Assembly: GCA_020053735.1 (NCBI GenBank)
Contig: JAGVMP010000011.1
Location: 434,001 to 498,000, forward strand
Length of the DNA stretch: 64,000 nt
Direction: 5' to 3'
Source: Pseudomonadota bacterium
GTDB taxonomy: Bacteria > Pseudomonadota > Gammaproteobacteria > Burkholderiales > Methylophilaceae
Position numbers and translations under genes: made by a program
Notes under the pieces: model-generated
The model's input: the letters and a program-made list of their open reading frames with translations, nothing else
Told to the model about the DNA's origin: nothing
The model's database searches: none
Shown here: positions 8,573 through 18,661 of the stretch, one piece after another
How positions within the stretch are numbered: position 1 is the stretch's first letter
Layout of the letters: the number at the start of each line of letters is the position of its first letter

Positions 8573-9394
8573 TTAGCTTTTTACTTCAATTTCTTGGCTA
8601 AAGCTTTTACCTTCGTTGTCAGTCGCCAGCACCTCTAACTTGCCTGGCGCATCTGGCACAAAGTTGAATTTAAAGTAAGGGTCTTCTGCTGTGCCTACAT
8701 TCACATCGATTGCCATCACAGATTTACCATTAAATTTAAACTCGGTTTTGTTAATATAAAAGGCGGGGATAAAGCCTTGCGATACCAGCTCACGCTGCAA
8801 ACCAGTACGCATTGGGTGTTTAATATTGAAAGTGGTTGCGGTAACACCACCAATTTTTACAGGATCTTCTACTTTAAATTTAATTTTACCTGCAGACGCG
8901 CGAACCGTTGCCTCATCCGCATCGACTGTGCCGCCACAACCACCCGCCGCGCGAATCTCACGTGAGGCCAAATACAGTTTACCGCTAGCATCCTCACCCA
9001 CTAAACGCACAAAAGCGTCTGTCTCGAACCTGATACGCGTTGAAAGTTCAAAATCGCCCAAAGCATCGGTTAAGTGGTAAGTCGCGGTGAGCGGGATTGG
9101 GTTTGCATCTACAAACGAATACAATTTTACGATTTTTACCCCATTAGCCGCTTTTTGGTCAATCTTGTAGGTCACTGGCACTTGCGCGCCACTTTCGGCA
9201 CGGCGCGGCGCTTCAATCTTCATAAAATCCACCTCTGTCATAGCGCGTTTTTCAAAAAACGCTTCTTTCATCACAGGCCATAGTTTAGGATCGGATTCGG
9301 AAAAAGCAGGCAGGCTGCAAGCCAATAGAATAGCGCCTCCCAGAGCTGAGAGTAAACTTTGGCTTATCAACTTATTATTGAATAACTTGTTCAT
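8573..9394 (-). CDS. Quinoprotein dehydrogenase-associated SoxYZ-like carrier
   Basis: A 273-residue exported protein: a signal segment (MNKLFNNKLISQSLLSALGG, cleavage near PAFS or at the lipobox-like LLAC), then a SoxY-like domain ending in GGCGG (about 30 residues past mid-protein), then a SoxZ-like domain (MRTGLQRELVSQGFIPAFYI, ATDNEGKSFSQEIEVKS). In Sox proteins the Cys of GGCGG carries the substrate. Fused SoxYZ-like proteins are found beside PQQ-dependent dehydrogenases in methylotrophs, but no dehydrogenase gene lies in this window. The start is uncertain: in-frame ATGs occur at 9394, 9409 and 9421; I chose 9394 because GGGAAA lies before it. Confidence 0.85.
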   Translation of the reverse strand: MNKLFNNKLISQSLLSALGGAILLACSLPAFSESDPKLWPVMKEAFFEKRAMTEVDFMKIEAPRRAESGAQVPVTYKIDQKAANGVKIVKLYSFVDANPIPLTATYHLTDALGDFELSTRIRFETDAFVRLVGEDASGKLYLASREIRAAGGCGGTVDADEATVRASAGKIKFKVEDPVKIGGVTATTFNIKHPMRTGLQRELVSQGFIPAFYINKTEFKFNGKSVMAIDVNVGTAEDPYFKFNFVPDAPGKLEVLATDNEGKSFSQEIEVKS

Positions 9395-9480
9395 TTTTGT
9401 ATTTCCCATGACATTCCCCATATTTGCAATACTACTTGCGCACTACCATGATTAACAATAACGCTTAGTTTATTGTTTGG

Positions 9481-9510
9481 ATTACAAAACGTAATTTAAG
9501 TTTTATTCAA
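9481..9510 (-). promoter_or_regulatory. Possible sigma-70 promoter of the SoxYZ-like gene
   Basis: On the minus strand TTGAAT (9510-9505) and TGTAAT (9486-9481) are spaced by 18 nt, upstream of the SoxYZ-like gene and just downstream of a CRP-type palindrome. A plausible but unproven pair. Confidence 0.4.
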
Positions 9511-9519
9511 ACAACTGTA

Positions 9520-9535
9520 TGTGACGTATGTCACA
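9520..9535. promoter_or_regulatory. CRP-type operator (TGTGA-N6-TCACA)
   Basis: TGTGACGTATGTCACA is a perfect match to the CRP consensus TGTGA-N6-TCACA. It lies about 125 nt upstream of the chosen SoxYZ-like start (9394), and about 18 nt upstream of the -35 of the tentative promoter. A CRP/FNR-family regulator is the natural candidate; which one cannot be told. Confidence 0.6.
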
Positions 9536-9542
9536 CACAAGC

Positions 9543-9621
9543 TGTCATTGCGAGCCAAAGATTTATTTTGGCGTGGCAATCCATTTTTGCTATAGATTGC
9601 CACGCTACGCTCGCAATGACA
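9543..9621. repeat. REP-like doublet (TGTCATTGCGAG inverted pair)
   Basis: TGTCATTGCGAG (9543-9554) faces CTCGCAATGACA (9610-9621), with GGCGTGGCAATCC and GATTGCCACGC inside. The hairpin CCAAAGATTTATTTTGG within the left half is specific to this copy. It fills the gap downstream of the VOC gene. Confidence 0.85.
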
Positions 9622-9626
9622 CTAAT

Positions 9627-10055
9627 CTATATTTGAGTCGGGTCACCCGATGGTCGCATCACATAATCAGGACTCCAAAATTCCTCAAAATTCAGCTCCA
9701 CACCATTGCCGGCTGGGTCTTTTAAATTAATCTGCTGCACGCCGTTGGCTAAAATTCGCGTGGTATAGGCCACGTTATTTTTGGCTAAGTGCGCTTCCAT
9801 CGCAGGCATATCGGTGCAGGTAAATGACACATGATCATAAGTGCCATGCACATTGAGTTGCGGCGGTTCAGGCGTTTTATATTCCGCCAAATGCACCACA
9901 TCGTTACTGCCAATGTAAAGCCAGTAGCCATAAGTCGTACTCGCCACGCGCTTACCTACCGTTAAGCCGAGAATATCGCAATAAAAATCGCGTAGCTTGA
10001 GCATCGTGTCACGGTCAGTGCGAAAATTAACGTGGTTGATTTCGGTGAGTGGCAT
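9627..10055 (-). CDS. VOC-family (glyoxalase/bleomycin-resistance fold) protein
   Basis: A 142-residue protein with two beta-alpha-beta-beta-beta modules: INHVNFRTDRDTMLKLRDFYCDILGLTVGKRV at the N-terminus and DHVSFTCTDMPAMEAHLAKN in the middle, ending with LKDPAGNGVELNFE. Candidate metal ligands are His8, the His of YDHVSF and the Glu of GVELNFE. The substrate cannot be assigned. It starts 2 nt after the mrr stop codon, so it belongs to the aspS-mrr unit. Confidence 0.88.
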   Translation of the reverse strand: MPLTEINHVNFRTDRDTMLKLRDFYCDILGLTVGKRVASTTYGYWLYIGSNDVVHLAEYKTPEPPQLNVHGTYDHVSFTCTDMPAMEAHLAKNNVAYTTRILANGVQQINLKDPAGNGVELNFEEFWSPDYVMRPSGDPTQI

Positions 10056-10057
10056 TT

Positions 10058-10912
10058 TTAAATTCCTTCAAACCACTTTTCATCAACAATTACTTTTTCT
10101 ACTAATTCTCGCTTTAAACCCAATTCAAACTCTTTGAGTTTTTCAGCTAATTCATCCCCGTCCACTAAATCGATGGGAGGCGCACCATCTCTCGTTGCTT
10201 CTTTAACTGCTGCTGGAGTAAATGTGCCAGTGGTTATAAATAGTCCTTTATCAGCCCTACCAACCATAGCGCCACGAAAATCTCTTATTTCACTAGAGCC
10301 TACAGAGCCTTTATAACGCTTACACTGGAACAAAACATGAAAACTCATAAAACCATGAATTTTTGCTATCCCTTTACCATCTATGCCGCCATCACCAGTT
10401 CTTCCCGTAACTTCTACTTGAATAAAACCTGACTCTCTTAATAGTCTTTGCACCAATCTTTCAAATGCAGAAGGGTCGAGTTTTTGAGTAAGCACGGCAG
10501 ATAGCTTTTCTTTCCAATCTTGCTCATCAGCCATCTCTAAATCGGGACTGCCTTGTATGTCTAGGCTTTTGCTTGCTTGTGGTTTATCTAAAGCTCGAAC
10601 AAAATTTACTACTTCTTTTTGGTTAAAAGCTTCTGACGCTCTAGCTTTGTCGGTTAAAGCCCATATCCCTCTAGTGGAGTTTTCCAAAAAACCATATTTC
10701 TTTAAGTAAGTTCTTGCCCAAGCAAGTCTATAACCTACTTCAGTTAGGCTGCTTTTTTCTGGATCATGCAATTGCGCCAAAACATCATCTGTGAACCCTG
10801 TTTGCTCAACGACTTTAGTATATATTTCTTCAATAGAGCCTGAACCACCAAGCGCATTTAATGCATCAATCAAGGGAAGCATTAAATCATCGAATGATGG
10901 AAGTTTTTTCAT
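10058..10912 (-). CDS. mrr: Mrr-type restriction endonuclease (solitary)
   Basis: From the ATG at 10912, one base after the aspS stop (TAAAATG), the product is 284 residues. The N-terminal winged-helix Mrr_N domain (about 1-95: LPSFDDLMLPLIDALNALGG ... STRGIWALTDKA) precedes an Mrr_cat nuclease domain (about 150-270). That domain has the PD-(D/E)xK signature: RTGDGGIDGKG, then LFQCKRYKG with Gln-Cys-Lys, then RDFRGAMVGRADKGLFITTG. Mrr proteins cut modified DNA, and no methyltransferase gene is nearby, which fits a type IV role. Its place inside a housekeeping operon is unusual. Confidence 0.92.
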   Translation of the reverse strand: MKKLPSFDDLMLPLIDALNALGGSGSIEEIYTKVVEQTGFTDDVLAQLHDPEKSSLTEVGYRLAWARTYLKKYGFLENSTRGIWALTDKARASEAFNQKEVVNFVRALDKPQASKSLDIQGSPDLEMADEQDWKEKLSAVLTQKLDPSAFERLVQRLLRESGFIQVEVTGRTGDGGIDGKGIAKIHGFMSFHVLFQCKRYKGSVGSSEIRDFRGAMVGRADKGLFITTGTFTPAAVKEATRDGAPPIDLVDGDELAEKLKEFELGLKRELVEKVIVDEKWFEGI

Positions 10913-10913
10913 T

Positions 10914-12704
10914 TTAAGCGGCTGGCGTTTGCGTCCGAACGCGAATATGCAATTCGCGCAATTGTTTCTCATCCACTTCATTCGGCGCATTGGTCATTAA
11001 GCATTGCGCACGCTGGGTTTTTGGGAAGGCAATCACGTCACGAATCGATTCTGCACCTGCCATCAAAGTCACTAGTCTATCTAAACCGAACGCTAAGCCG
11101 CCGTGCGGAGGTGCGCCATATTGCAAGGCATCGAGCAAAAAGCCAAACTTTTCTTGCGCTTCTTCTTTACTGATTTTAAGCGCATCGAATACTTTAGATT
11201 GCACATCTTGTTTGTGGATACGCACTGAACCGCCGCCGACTTCCCAGCCGTTAAGCACCATATCGTAAGCTTTTGATAAACATGCGCCCGGATTAGAAAC
11301 CAGCATCTCTTCATGGCCATCTTTTGGTGCAGTGAACGGATGGTGCAAAGCTGCCCAACGGTCATTTTCTTCATCATGTTCGAACATTGGGAAATCCACT
11401 ACCCAAAGCGGCGCCCAAGCGCGGCCATCGACGTGACCTTTATCGTGGCCGACTTTCAAACGCAGTGCGCCTAAAGCTTCGTTCACTACTTTTAATTTAT
11501 CTGCGCCAAAGAATACGATGTCGCCATTCTGCGCACCGGTGCGGTCGATAATCGCTTGCAGCGCAGTCACATGAATATTCTTCACAATCGGGCTTTGCAG
11601 ACCTTCTTCATTCAATTTAGTGATGTCGTTGATTTTGATATATGCCAAACCTTTAGCACCGTAGATTTTCACAAACTCGGTGTACGCATCAATCTCGCTG
11701 CGTGAAATTGCCGCGCCATTAGGCACGCGCAACGCAGCGACACGGCCACCCGCCATATTGGCGGCACCTGAGAACACTTTGAAATCCACATCTTTCATCA
11801 CATCGCTTAGTTCTGTGATTTCTAACGTGACGCGCATATCTGGCTTATCAGAACCGTATTTGTTCATGGCCTCGTGAAATGACATTCTTGGAAAAGCCGC
11901 TGGCAAATCGACGTTCTGTACTTTTTTGAGCATCTGGCGAATCATCTCTTCGACAATGTCCATAATCTCGTTTTCGCCCATAAAGGATGTTTCAATATCC
12001 ACTTGGGTAAATTCTGGCTGGCGGTCTGCGCGTAAATCTTCATCACGGAAGCATTTGGTGATTTGGAAATAGCGGTCAAAGCCACTGACCATTAATAACT
12101 GCTTAAACAGCTGTGGCGATTGCGGCAATGCAAAGAATTGGCCTGCATGCACACGGCTTGGCACCAAGTAATCGCGCGCGCCTTCTGGCGTAGAGCGCGT
12201 TAGCATGGGCGTTTCAACCTCGATGAAGCCATTAACGTCTAAATAATCGCGCAAGGTTTTGGCTACACGATAGCGCAACATCATGTTTTTCTGCATGGCA
12301 GGACGGCGCAAATCGATGTAGCGGTGCTCAAGCCGCACGGTTTCAGTAAGATTCTCGTCATCCAACATAAAGGGGGGCGTCAGTGATGCGTTTAAAATCT
12401 CAATCTCAGTCGCCAGCATTTCCACTTCACCGGTTGGAATGTTTGCATTGACCGTGCCTTCAGGACGCGCACGCACTCTACACACTACTTTCAACACAAA
12501 TTCATTACGCACGGTTTCGGCGTTGGCAAACGCTTCCGGCGTATCTGGATCAATGACGATTTGCGCCATGCCTTCACGGTCACGCAAATCAATAAAAATC
12601 ACGCCGCCATGATCGCGGCGACGATGTGCCCAGCCGCATAAAGTTACAGTTTGGCCAATGTGGGTGCGGTTTAAGTGGCCGCAATAGTGTGTACGCATCA
12701 TCAT
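10914..12704 (-). CDS. aspS: Aspartyl-tRNA synthetase
   Basis: A 596-residue bacterial-type class II synthetase. The N-terminal OB-fold ([22 protein letters not shown], about residues 25-45) recognises the anticodon. Motif 2 lies in [25 protein letters not shown] (about 215-240). The GAD insertion occupies the middle, and motif 3 is [15 protein letters not shown] near the C-terminus. It charges tRNA with aspartate. It follows fmdB and DUF502 with a 9-nt gap, a common betaproteobacterial arrangement, and is followed directly by mrr. Confidence 0.98.
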   Translation of the reverse strand: MMMRTHYCGHLNRTHIGQTVTLCGWAHRRRDHGGVIFIDLRDREGMAQIVIDPDTPEAFANAETVRNEFVLKVVCRVRARPEGTVNANIPTGEVEMLATEIEILNASLTPPFMLDDENLTETVRLEHRYIDLRRPAMQKNMMLRYRVAKTLRDYLDVNGFIEVETPMLTRSTPEGARDYLVPSRVHAGQFFALPQSPQLFKQLLMVSGFDRYFQITKCFRDEDLRADRQPEFTQVDIETSFMGENEIMDIVEEMIRQMLKKVQNVDLPAAFPRMSFHEAMNKYGSDKPDMRVTLEITELSDVMKDVDFKVFSGAANMAGGRVAALRVPNGAAISRSEIDAYTEFVKIYGAKGLAYIKINDITKLNEEGLQSPIVKNIHVTALQAIIDRTGAQNGDIVFFGADKLKVVNEALGALRLKVGHDKGHVDGRAWAPLWVVDFPMFEHDEENDRWAALHHPFTAPKDGHEEMLVSNPGACLSKAYDMVLNGWEVGGGSVRIHKQDVQSKVFDALKISKEEAQEKFGFLLDALQYGAPPHGGLAFGLDRLVTLMAGAESIRDVIAFPKTQRAQCLMTNAPNEVDEKQLRELHIRVRTQTPAA

Positions 12705-12712
12705 AAAATTAT

Positions 12713-13345
12713 CTATAGTTGTTGTGTTTGTTGAAAACGAAGTTGTTGTGTGTGGGTATCTCTAGGTGTCACAGTGCCCATGCTAATAATGTACTTAAGG
12801 GCTTCGTCTACACTCATATCCAACTCGATCACGTCTTCTCTAGGTATCATCAGAAAAAAGCCTGAAGTAGGGTTGGGTGTAGTTGGCACATACACGCTGA
12901 TGTAATCACCAAACAGGTGCTCTTTAACATCACCTCCAGGAATACCGGTAATGAAGGCTATTGTCCAGCTGCCTTCGCGTGGATACTGCACCAGCACCGC
13001 CTTGCGGAAGGCATTACCTGTGTTGGAAAATAGCGTGTCTGACACTTGTTTGACGCTAGAGTAAATGGTTTTTACAAACGGTACGCGTGTTAAAAATGAC
13101 TCCCACAATATAATTAATTGTTGACCGAAAATATTGGTGGCTATCAATCCCGTGACAAAAATGATCAGCAAGGTAAGCAAGGCACCTAAGCCCGGCACAT
13201 TAAAACCAAGCAGTTTTTTTGGTTGCCATGCCTCTGGTAGCAAGAGCAAGCTCTGATCCATGGTGTTGATTAGTGTGCTTAGCACCCAAAGGGTGATAAA
13301 CAGGGGCACCAGTACTAGCAAACCCGTGATAAAGTATTTTTTCAT
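12713..13345 (-). CDS. DUF502 inner-membrane protein
   Basis: A 210-residue protein with two N-terminal membrane helices ([20 protein letters not shown] and [22 protein letters not shown]). A conserved soluble part follows ([55 protein letters not shown]). The family is common between fmdB and aspS, but its function is unknown. Co-transcription with both neighbours is likely from the 8-12 nt gaps. Confidence 0.93.
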   Translation of the reverse strand: MKKYFITGLLVLVPLFITLWVLSTLINTMDQSLLLLPEAWQPKKLLGFNVPGLGALLTLLIIFVTGLIATNIFGQQLIILWESFLTRVPFVKTIYSSVKQVSDTLFSNTGNAFRKAVLVQYPREGSWTIAFITGIPGGDVKEHLFGDYISVYVPTTPNPTSGFFLMIPREDVIELDMSVDEALKYIISMGTVTPRDTHTQQLRFQQTQQL

Positions 13346-13357
13346 GTTCGCTATCAG

Positions 13358-13642
13358 TTAATGGCAGGCGCAACCAGGGTTGCAGGCCACAGCTTTTGTG
13401 TCTGGTTCAGTTGTTTTAACATCTGTTTTTTCAGTAGCGTTATCGCTATTTTTAGGCTTCTTATCTTTAAAATCAGAGGCATACCAGCCTGTACCGTTCA
13501 ACTGAAAACTAGGCGCTGACAGCATCTTAGCAAAGGTTTCACTAGCACATTGTGGGCAGATAGTTTGGCTGGGCTCGCTCATTTTACGCATCAGCTCCGC
13601 TTTGTAGCCACAGCTCACACATTCAAAATCATAAATTGGCAT
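13358..13642 (-). CDS. FmdB-family zinc-ribbon protein
   Basis: A 94-residue protein. The first 45 residues form a zinc ribbon (MPIYDFECVSCGYKAELMRK ... TICPQCASETFAKML) with two CxxC pairs. The tail is charged and ends in CNPGCACH, an extra Cys cluster. FmdB-like proteins are proposed regulators; function is not established. It is the promoter-proximal gene of the fmdB-DUF502-aspS-mrr-VOC unit. Confidence 0.93.
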   Translation of the reverse strand: MPIYDFECVSCGYKAELMRKMSEPSQTICPQCASETFAKMLSAPSFQLNGTGWYASDFKDKKPKNSDNATEKTDVKTTEPDTKAVACNPGCACH

Positions 13643-13782
13643 AAATTCGCTTTATTCAACTTCAATAATATCTAAAAACTTCAAAGTGCGATTATAACTG
13701 ATGTCAACCAATTGGTTACTCTACAGAAAAAATTAACGGGGATAGTTAGCTGCAAATTGCCATTTTATAAGGCAATGATTCT

Positions 13783-13811
13783 AAAATAGAAAATGGCCAC
13801 ATTTGTGGCCA
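13783..13811 (-). terminator. Intrinsic terminator downstream of ssb
   Basis: A perfect TGGCCAC-ATTT-GTGGCCA hairpin (13794-13811), followed on the minus strand by TTTTCTATTTT. It lies 35 nt after the ssb stop codon. The rest of the 203-nt gap to fmdB holds only a weak ATTGCC/GGCAAT inverted pair. Confidence 0.85.
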
Positions 13812-13845
13812 CTCGCTTTACAAGCGTTATTGTAATTGGTAATCA

Positions 13846-14349
13846 CTAAAAGGGAATATCGTCCTCAAAATCATCAAAATTACCACCCGACTTAGCAGGC
13901 GCCTGCTGATTGGATGCTGGCGCTTGCGCAGATTGGCGAGGCTGTGATTGATTCATGTCATCAGGCGCGCCGCCTTGGTCCATGCCACCATCGTAACTTG
14001 CATTTGAACTACCACCGCCATCTTTGGTGCCTAGCATTTGCATTTGGTCACCAATAATTTCTGTGGTGTAGCGGGTAACGCCATCTTTCTCCCACTTGCG
14101 TGTTTGCAAGCGGCCCTCAATATACACTGGGCGTCCCTTTTTAAGGTATTCGCCCGCTATTTCTGCCAAGCGGCGATACATCACGATGTTATGCCACTCC
14201 GTTTTTTCTTGTTTAACACCACTTTTGTCTTTCCAATTTTCGGTGGTGGCAATACTAAAGTTTGCCACTGCTTCACCATTCGGCATGTAACGCACCTCAG
14301 GGTCACGCCCTAAATTACCCACTAAAATCACTTTATTTACCGATGCCAT
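13846..14349 (-). CDS. ssb: Single-stranded DNA-binding protein
   Basis: A 167-residue SSB. The OB fold covers about residues 1-110 ([53 protein letters not shown]). A Gly/Gln/Pro/Ser-rich linker follows, and the acidic tip DDFEDDIPF recruits repair and replication partners. It lies 12 nt after the MFS gene and is probably co-transcribed with it. The pair is divergent from uvrA, grouping two DNA-repair functions. Confidence 0.98.
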   Translation of the reverse strand: MASVNKVILVGNLGRDPEVRYMPNGEAVANFSIATTENWKDKSGVKQEKTEWHNIVMYRRLAEIAGEYLKKGRPVYIEGRLQTRKWEKDGVTRYTTEIIGDQMQMLGTKDGGGSSNASYDGGMDQGGAPDDMNQSQPRQSAQAPASNQQAPAKSGGNFDDFEDDIPF

Positions 14350-14361
14350 TTTTTGCTCCCA

Positions 14362-15750
14362 TTATTTATTCATCACTATATCTAAAATTTCTTGCTCGCC
14401 ATTTGTTGCTTGTTTGTTTTGTGTATTTATTTTAACAATTAACACGCCTTCTTTGGCAATCGCAATGGCCTCATGCACATAAGGCAGTGCAGATATTTTT
14501 TTAGTTAATGCACTTGCCTGCGCTTCCGTCGTCCGCTCTAAATGATACATCTTTGTGCGCACGGCTGGGGGAGTTTTCATGCTAAAAGTCAACAGCAACC
14601 AAATACTCATCAGCACTGCACAAAATACAAATACTGTCGGATAATCATAATGGTGCGCCAAGTAACCACCCACCAAACCACCCACCGCCACACCCAGCGA
14701 CTGGGCTGTATTGTAGACGCCCATCGCAGTGCCTTTAGCGGCGGCGGGTGCTAGTTTTGATATCAATGAAGGCAACGAAGCCTCTAAAATATTAAACGCG
14801 ACAAAATAGGTAAATAGCGAAAATATGATGCCCCAAAAGCTATGAATTAAGCCTGCAAAACAAAGCTGCGCAACTAGCATCAGCGCTACAGCCCCAATAA
14901 ATATAGGCCTTAGCAGACCACGTTTTTCACCCACTATAATCGCTGGTACCATCAATAAAAATGAGCCTAACAAAATGGGCAAGTACACTTGCCAATGATG
15001 GTTCACATCTAAGTTACTGGTATTTTGAATCGCTAGTGGCACCACAATAAACATGGCCATTTGGGCAGCATGCAGCGCAAAAATACCGTAATTTAACCGT
15101 AACAATTGCGTGTTTTTTAGCACATCTTTTAGTTTAGCGGGGGTAGCGCTGGCATCAGAATGGTAACTACTCAATACGGGGTTAGGTACGGCAAATTTAA
15201 CCACTAATATAGCCAAACAAGCCAATACTGCCGTTAACCAAAAAATTCCAGAGATACCCGCCCAGTGTGCCAACGCCGGGCCTAATACCAGTGATATCGC
15301 AAACGTGACGCCAATGGTTGCGCCTATCATGGCCATGGCTTTGGTACGATTTTCTTCGCGCGTTAAATCCGCCAGTAGGGCCGTAACAACAGCTGAAACA
15401 GCACCTGCGCCTTGCAGGGCGCGGCCAATGATTACCGTCGTAATATCTGTTGCTAAGGCCGCAATAATACTGCCAATCACCAGCATGATTAAACCCATAT
15501 AAATGAGTTTTTTGCGCCCAAATTTATCAGATGCCATGCCAAATGGTAATTGAAACAAGGCTTGCGTGAGGCCATAGGCACCTAAAGCGGCACCCACCAG
15601 CATGCTATTATTACCGCCTGTATATTGCGTGGCATAGATGGCAAAAATAGGCAAAATGAGGAACATGCCCAGCATGCGCAAGCCGTAAATTGAGGCCAAA
15701 CTGATGCTCGCCCTAAGCTCATTTTTGGGCATTTTTTCGACTAAAGTCAT
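14362..15750 (-). CDS. YajR-like MFS transporter with C-terminal YAM-type domain
   Basis: A 462-residue protein. Twelve hydrophobic segments span about residues 12-395, with MFS motif A in FGMASDKFGRKKLIYMG and the YajR-like opening LRMLGMFLILPIFAIYATQY. The last 60 residues (ASALTKKISALPYVHEAIAI ... EGVLIVKINTQ) form a ferredoxin-like beta-alpha-beta unit resembling the YAM domain of E. coli YajR. It is a proton-driven exporter of unknown substrate. It is transcribed divergently from uvrA across 79 nt and leads into ssb. Confidence 0.88.
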   Translation of the reverse strand: MTLVEKMPKNELRASISLASIYGLRMLGMFLILPIFAIYATQYTGGNNSMLVGAALGAYGLTQALFQLPFGMASDKFGRKKLIYMGLIMLVIGSIIAALATDITTVIIGRALQGAGAVSAVVTALLADLTREENRTKAMAMIGATIGVTFAISLVLGPALAHWAGISGIFWLTAVLACLAILVVKFAVPNPVLSSYHSDASATPAKLKDVLKNTQLLRLNYGIFALHAAQMAMFIVVPLAIQNTSNLDVNHHWQVYLPILLGSFLLMVPAIIVGEKRGLLRPIFIGAVALMLVAQLCFAGLIHSFWGIIFSLFTYFVAFNILEASLPSLISKLAPAAAKGTAMGVYNTAQSLGVAVGGLVGGYLAHHYDYPTVFVFCAVLMSIWLLLTFSMKTPPAVRTKMYHLERTTEAQASALTKKISALPYVHEAIAIAKEGVLIVKINTQNKQATNGEQEILDIVMNK

Positions 15751-15829
15751 TAAGTATCGTTAATTATTTGAAATTATTTTGCTAAAGGCGGTATATTATC
15801 AGGTTGCCTTAATGTTCGTTAAAAGATAA

Positions 15830-18646
15830 ATGGAATTTATTAAAATTCGCGGTGCGCGCACCCACAACTTAAAAAATATTTCGCTGGATTTACCTCGAAA
15901 CAAACTCATCGTCATCACTGGGCTGTCTGGCTCAGGCAAGTCTAGCTTAGCGTTTGATACGCTTTATGCCGAAGGCCAACGCCGCTATGTGGAAAGCCTT
16001 TCTGCTTATGCACGGCAATTTTTGGCGCGCATGGACAAACCCGATGTGGATTTAATTGAAGGCTTGTCACCTGCCATTTCCATTGAACAGAAATCCACTT
16101 CACATAATCCGCGTTCTACTGTGGGAACCGTCACGGAAATCCATGACTACTTGCGTCTGCTTTATGCCAGAGCTGGTGATCCAGAATGCCCTGAGCACAA
16201 CATTAAGTTAGAAGCTCAGACCGTAAGCCAGATGGTAGATGCGGTGCTAAAGTTGCCAGAAGACACCAAGCTGATGATTTTGGCGCCTGTGGTTGCCAAC
16301 CGCAAAGGCGAACAGCTGGATTTATTTGACGAATTAAAAGCTCAAGGTTTTGTGCGATTGCGCGTTGACGGCAAAATTTATGAAATGGATGAGCTGCCGC
16401 AGCTTGCAAAAACCACCAAACACAATGTCGATGTGGTGGTTGATCGGTTAAAAGTGAACGCAGAGTTAAAACAGCGCATTGCAGAGTCGCTAGAAACCGC
16501 ACTGCGCTTGGCCGATGGCAAAGCGGTTGCACTGGAGATGGATACTGATAAAGAGCATTTATTTTCGGCCAAATTCAGTTGTCCAGTGTGTGATTACTCA
16601 CTTGCTGAACTAGAGCCGCGTCTATTCAGTTTTAATAACCCGATGGGCGCCTGCCCAAAATGCGATGGTTTGGGAAATATCAGCTTTTTTGACCCCAAGC
16701 GCGTGGTGGCTTTCCCCACGTTATCATTGGCCAGTGGTGCTATTAAAGGCTGGGACAAGCGCAACCAGTTTTACTTTCAGATGCTGGCAAGTTTAGCGGC
16801 GCATTACAACTTTGACCTCGAAATGGCATTTGAAGATTTGCCGCCGCACATTCAAGACGTACTATTAAATGGCAGTGGTCGTGAAGTGATTGCGTTTAAA
16901 TATTTAAATGAGCGCGGTACATTTTTTGGCAAAACGCACACGTTTGAAGGCATTTTAAATAATCTGCAACGACGTTATCGCGAAAGCGATTCATCCGCTG
17001 TGCGTGAAGAGTTGGCGAAGTACCTTAATAACCAAAGCTGCCCCGAATGCGCGGGCACGCGTTTGCGCGTTGAAGCGCGCCATGTAAAAGTGGGTAATAA
17101 GAATATTCACCAAGTGTGCGAAATACCGCTAAAGCAAGCACTCACATTCTTTGAAAAACTCGAACTACAAGGCGCTAAACTAGCGATTGCCGATAAAATC
17201 GTCACCGAGATTCAAAATCGCCTGCGGTTTTTAACCAATGTCGGGCTCGAATATTTATCACTCTCCCGCTCGGCAGAAACGCTTTCTGGTGGCGAGGCGC
17301 AACGCATTCGCTTGGCATCACAAATTGGCAGCGGCCTCACTGGCGTGATGTATGTGTTGGATGAGCCTAGTATTGGCTTGCATCAACGCGATAACGATCG
17401 ACTTTTGGAAACGCTAAAACGCCTGCGTGATATTGGCAACACCGTCATCGTGGTAGAACATGATCACGACGCGATTTTAGCTGCCGATTATGTGGTAGAC
17501 ATTGGCCCTGGCGCAGGTGAGCACGGTGGCCAAATTGTGGCAGAAGGCACGCCAACGGAAATTCAGGCCAACACAAAATCGCTGACTGGCCAATATTTAA
17601 GCGGCAAAAAACAAATTCAATATAGAAAAGCACGCACCAAAGCCGACCCTGCACGCTGGCTAAAGCTCAGTAACACCACTGGCAATAATTTAAAAAACGT
17701 GTCCATAGAAATTCCCGTCGGTTTGCTCACCTGCATTACCGGTGTTTCGGGTAGTGGTAAATCCACACTGATTAACGACACCTTATATCGCGCTGTCGCA
17801 CAACATCTGTACGGTAGCAACGCAGAACCTGCGCCATTTGGCGAGATAGAGGGCTTGGCATTTTTCGATAAAGTAGTCGATGTAGACCAAAGCCCCATTG
17901 GGCGTACGCCACGTTCTAACCCTGCCACTTATACTGGCTTATTCACGCCAATTCGCGATTTATTCTCTGCGGTACCAGAAAGCCGTGCGCGCGGCTACGG
18001 GCCAGGCCGTTACTCGTTTAACGTAAAAGGCGGTCGCTGTGAAGCCTGCCAAGGCGATGGCGTGATTCGTGTAGAAATGCACTTTTTGCCTGACGTTTAT
18101 GTGCCGTGCGATGTGTGTAAAGGCCAACGCTACAATCGCGAGACTTTGGAAATTAACTTTAAGGGCAAAAATATCCGTGAAGTATTAGAGATGACGGTGG
18201 AACAAGCCTACACATTTTTTAGTGCGCAGCCAGTCATCTCACGCAAGCTAAAAACCTTGCTGGACGTGGGCTTGGGCTACATTACGCTTGGTCAAAGTGC
18301 GACTACGTTGAGTGGTGGCGAGGCACAACGCGTGAAGCTGTCGTTAGAATTAAGCAAGCGCGATACGGGTAGAACGTTGTATATCCTTGACGAGCCAACG
18401 ACCGGTTTACACTTTGCCGATATTCAATTGTTATTAGACGTGATTCATCGCTTAAGGGATGCTGGTAATACCGTCATTATTATTGAGCATAATCTTGACG
18501 TGATTAAAACCTCGGATTGGATTATTGACATGGGGCCAGAGGGTGGCGATGGTGGCGGCAAGGTGATTGCGGAAGGCACACCTGAACAAGTGGCAGAAAA
18601 TAAAGCGAGTTATACAGGTAAATATCTAAAACCGCTTTTGAATTGA
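15830..18646 (+). CDS. uvrA: UvrABC excinuclease subunit A
   Basis: A 938-residue UvrA with two ABC ATPase halves. Walker A motifs are [20 protein letters not shown] (about residue 32) and [13 protein letters not shown] (about residue 640). The signature/Walker B blocks are [12 protein letters not shown] ... [14 protein letters not shown] and [12 protein letters not shown] ... [14 protein letters not shown]. Zinc-binding pairs are CPVCDYS ... CPKCDGLG and CEACQGDG ... CDVCKGQR. It recognises DNA damage and loads UvrB in nucleotide excision repair. No SOS box was recognised in the 79-nt intergenic region. Confidence 0.99.
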   Translation: MEFIKIRGARTHNLKNISLDLPRNKLIVITGLSGSGKSSLAFDTLYAEGQRRYVESLSAYARQFLARMDKPDVDLIEGLSPAISIEQKSTSHNPRSTVGTVTEIHDYLRLLYARAGDPECPEHNIKLEAQTVSQMVDAVLKLPEDTKLMILAPVVANRKGEQLDLFDELKAQGFVRLRVDGKIYEMDELPQLAKTTKHNVDVVVDRLKVNAELKQRIAESLETALRLADGKAVALEMDTDKEHLFSAKFSCPVCDYSLAELEPRLFSFNNPMGACPKCDGLGNISFFDPKRVVAFPTLSLASGAIKGWDKRNQFYFQMLASLAAHYNFDLEMAFEDLPPHIQDVLLNGSGREVIAFKYLNERGTFFGKTHTFEGILNNLQRRYRESDSSAVREELAKYLNNQSCPECAGTRLRVEARHVKVGNKNIHQVCEIPLKQALTFFEKLELQGAKLAIADKIVTEIQNRLRFLTNVGLEYLSLSRSAETLSGGEAQRIRLASQIGSGLTGVMYVLDEPSIGLHQRDNDRLLETLKRLRDIGNTVIVVEHDHDAILAADYVVDIGPGAGEHGGQIVAEGTPTEIQANTKSLTGQYLSGKKQIQYRKARTKADPARWLKLSNTTGNNLKNVSIEIPVGLLTCITGVSGSGKSTLINDTLYRAVAQHLYGSNAEPAPFGEIEGLAFFDKVVDVDQSPIGRTPRSNPATYTGLFTPIRDLFSAVPESRARGYGPGRYSFNVKGGRCEACQGDGVIRVEMHFLPDVYVPCDVCKGQRYNRETLEINFKGKNIREVLEMTVEQAYTFFSAQPVISRKLKTLLDVGLGYITLGQSATTLSGGEAQRVKLSLELSKRDTGRTLYILDEPTTGLHFADIQLLLDVIHRLRDAGNTVIIIEHNLDVIKTSDWIIDMGPEGGDGGGKVIAEGTPEQVAENKASYTGKYLKPLLN

Positions 18647-18661
18647 TGCGAGAACAAACTA

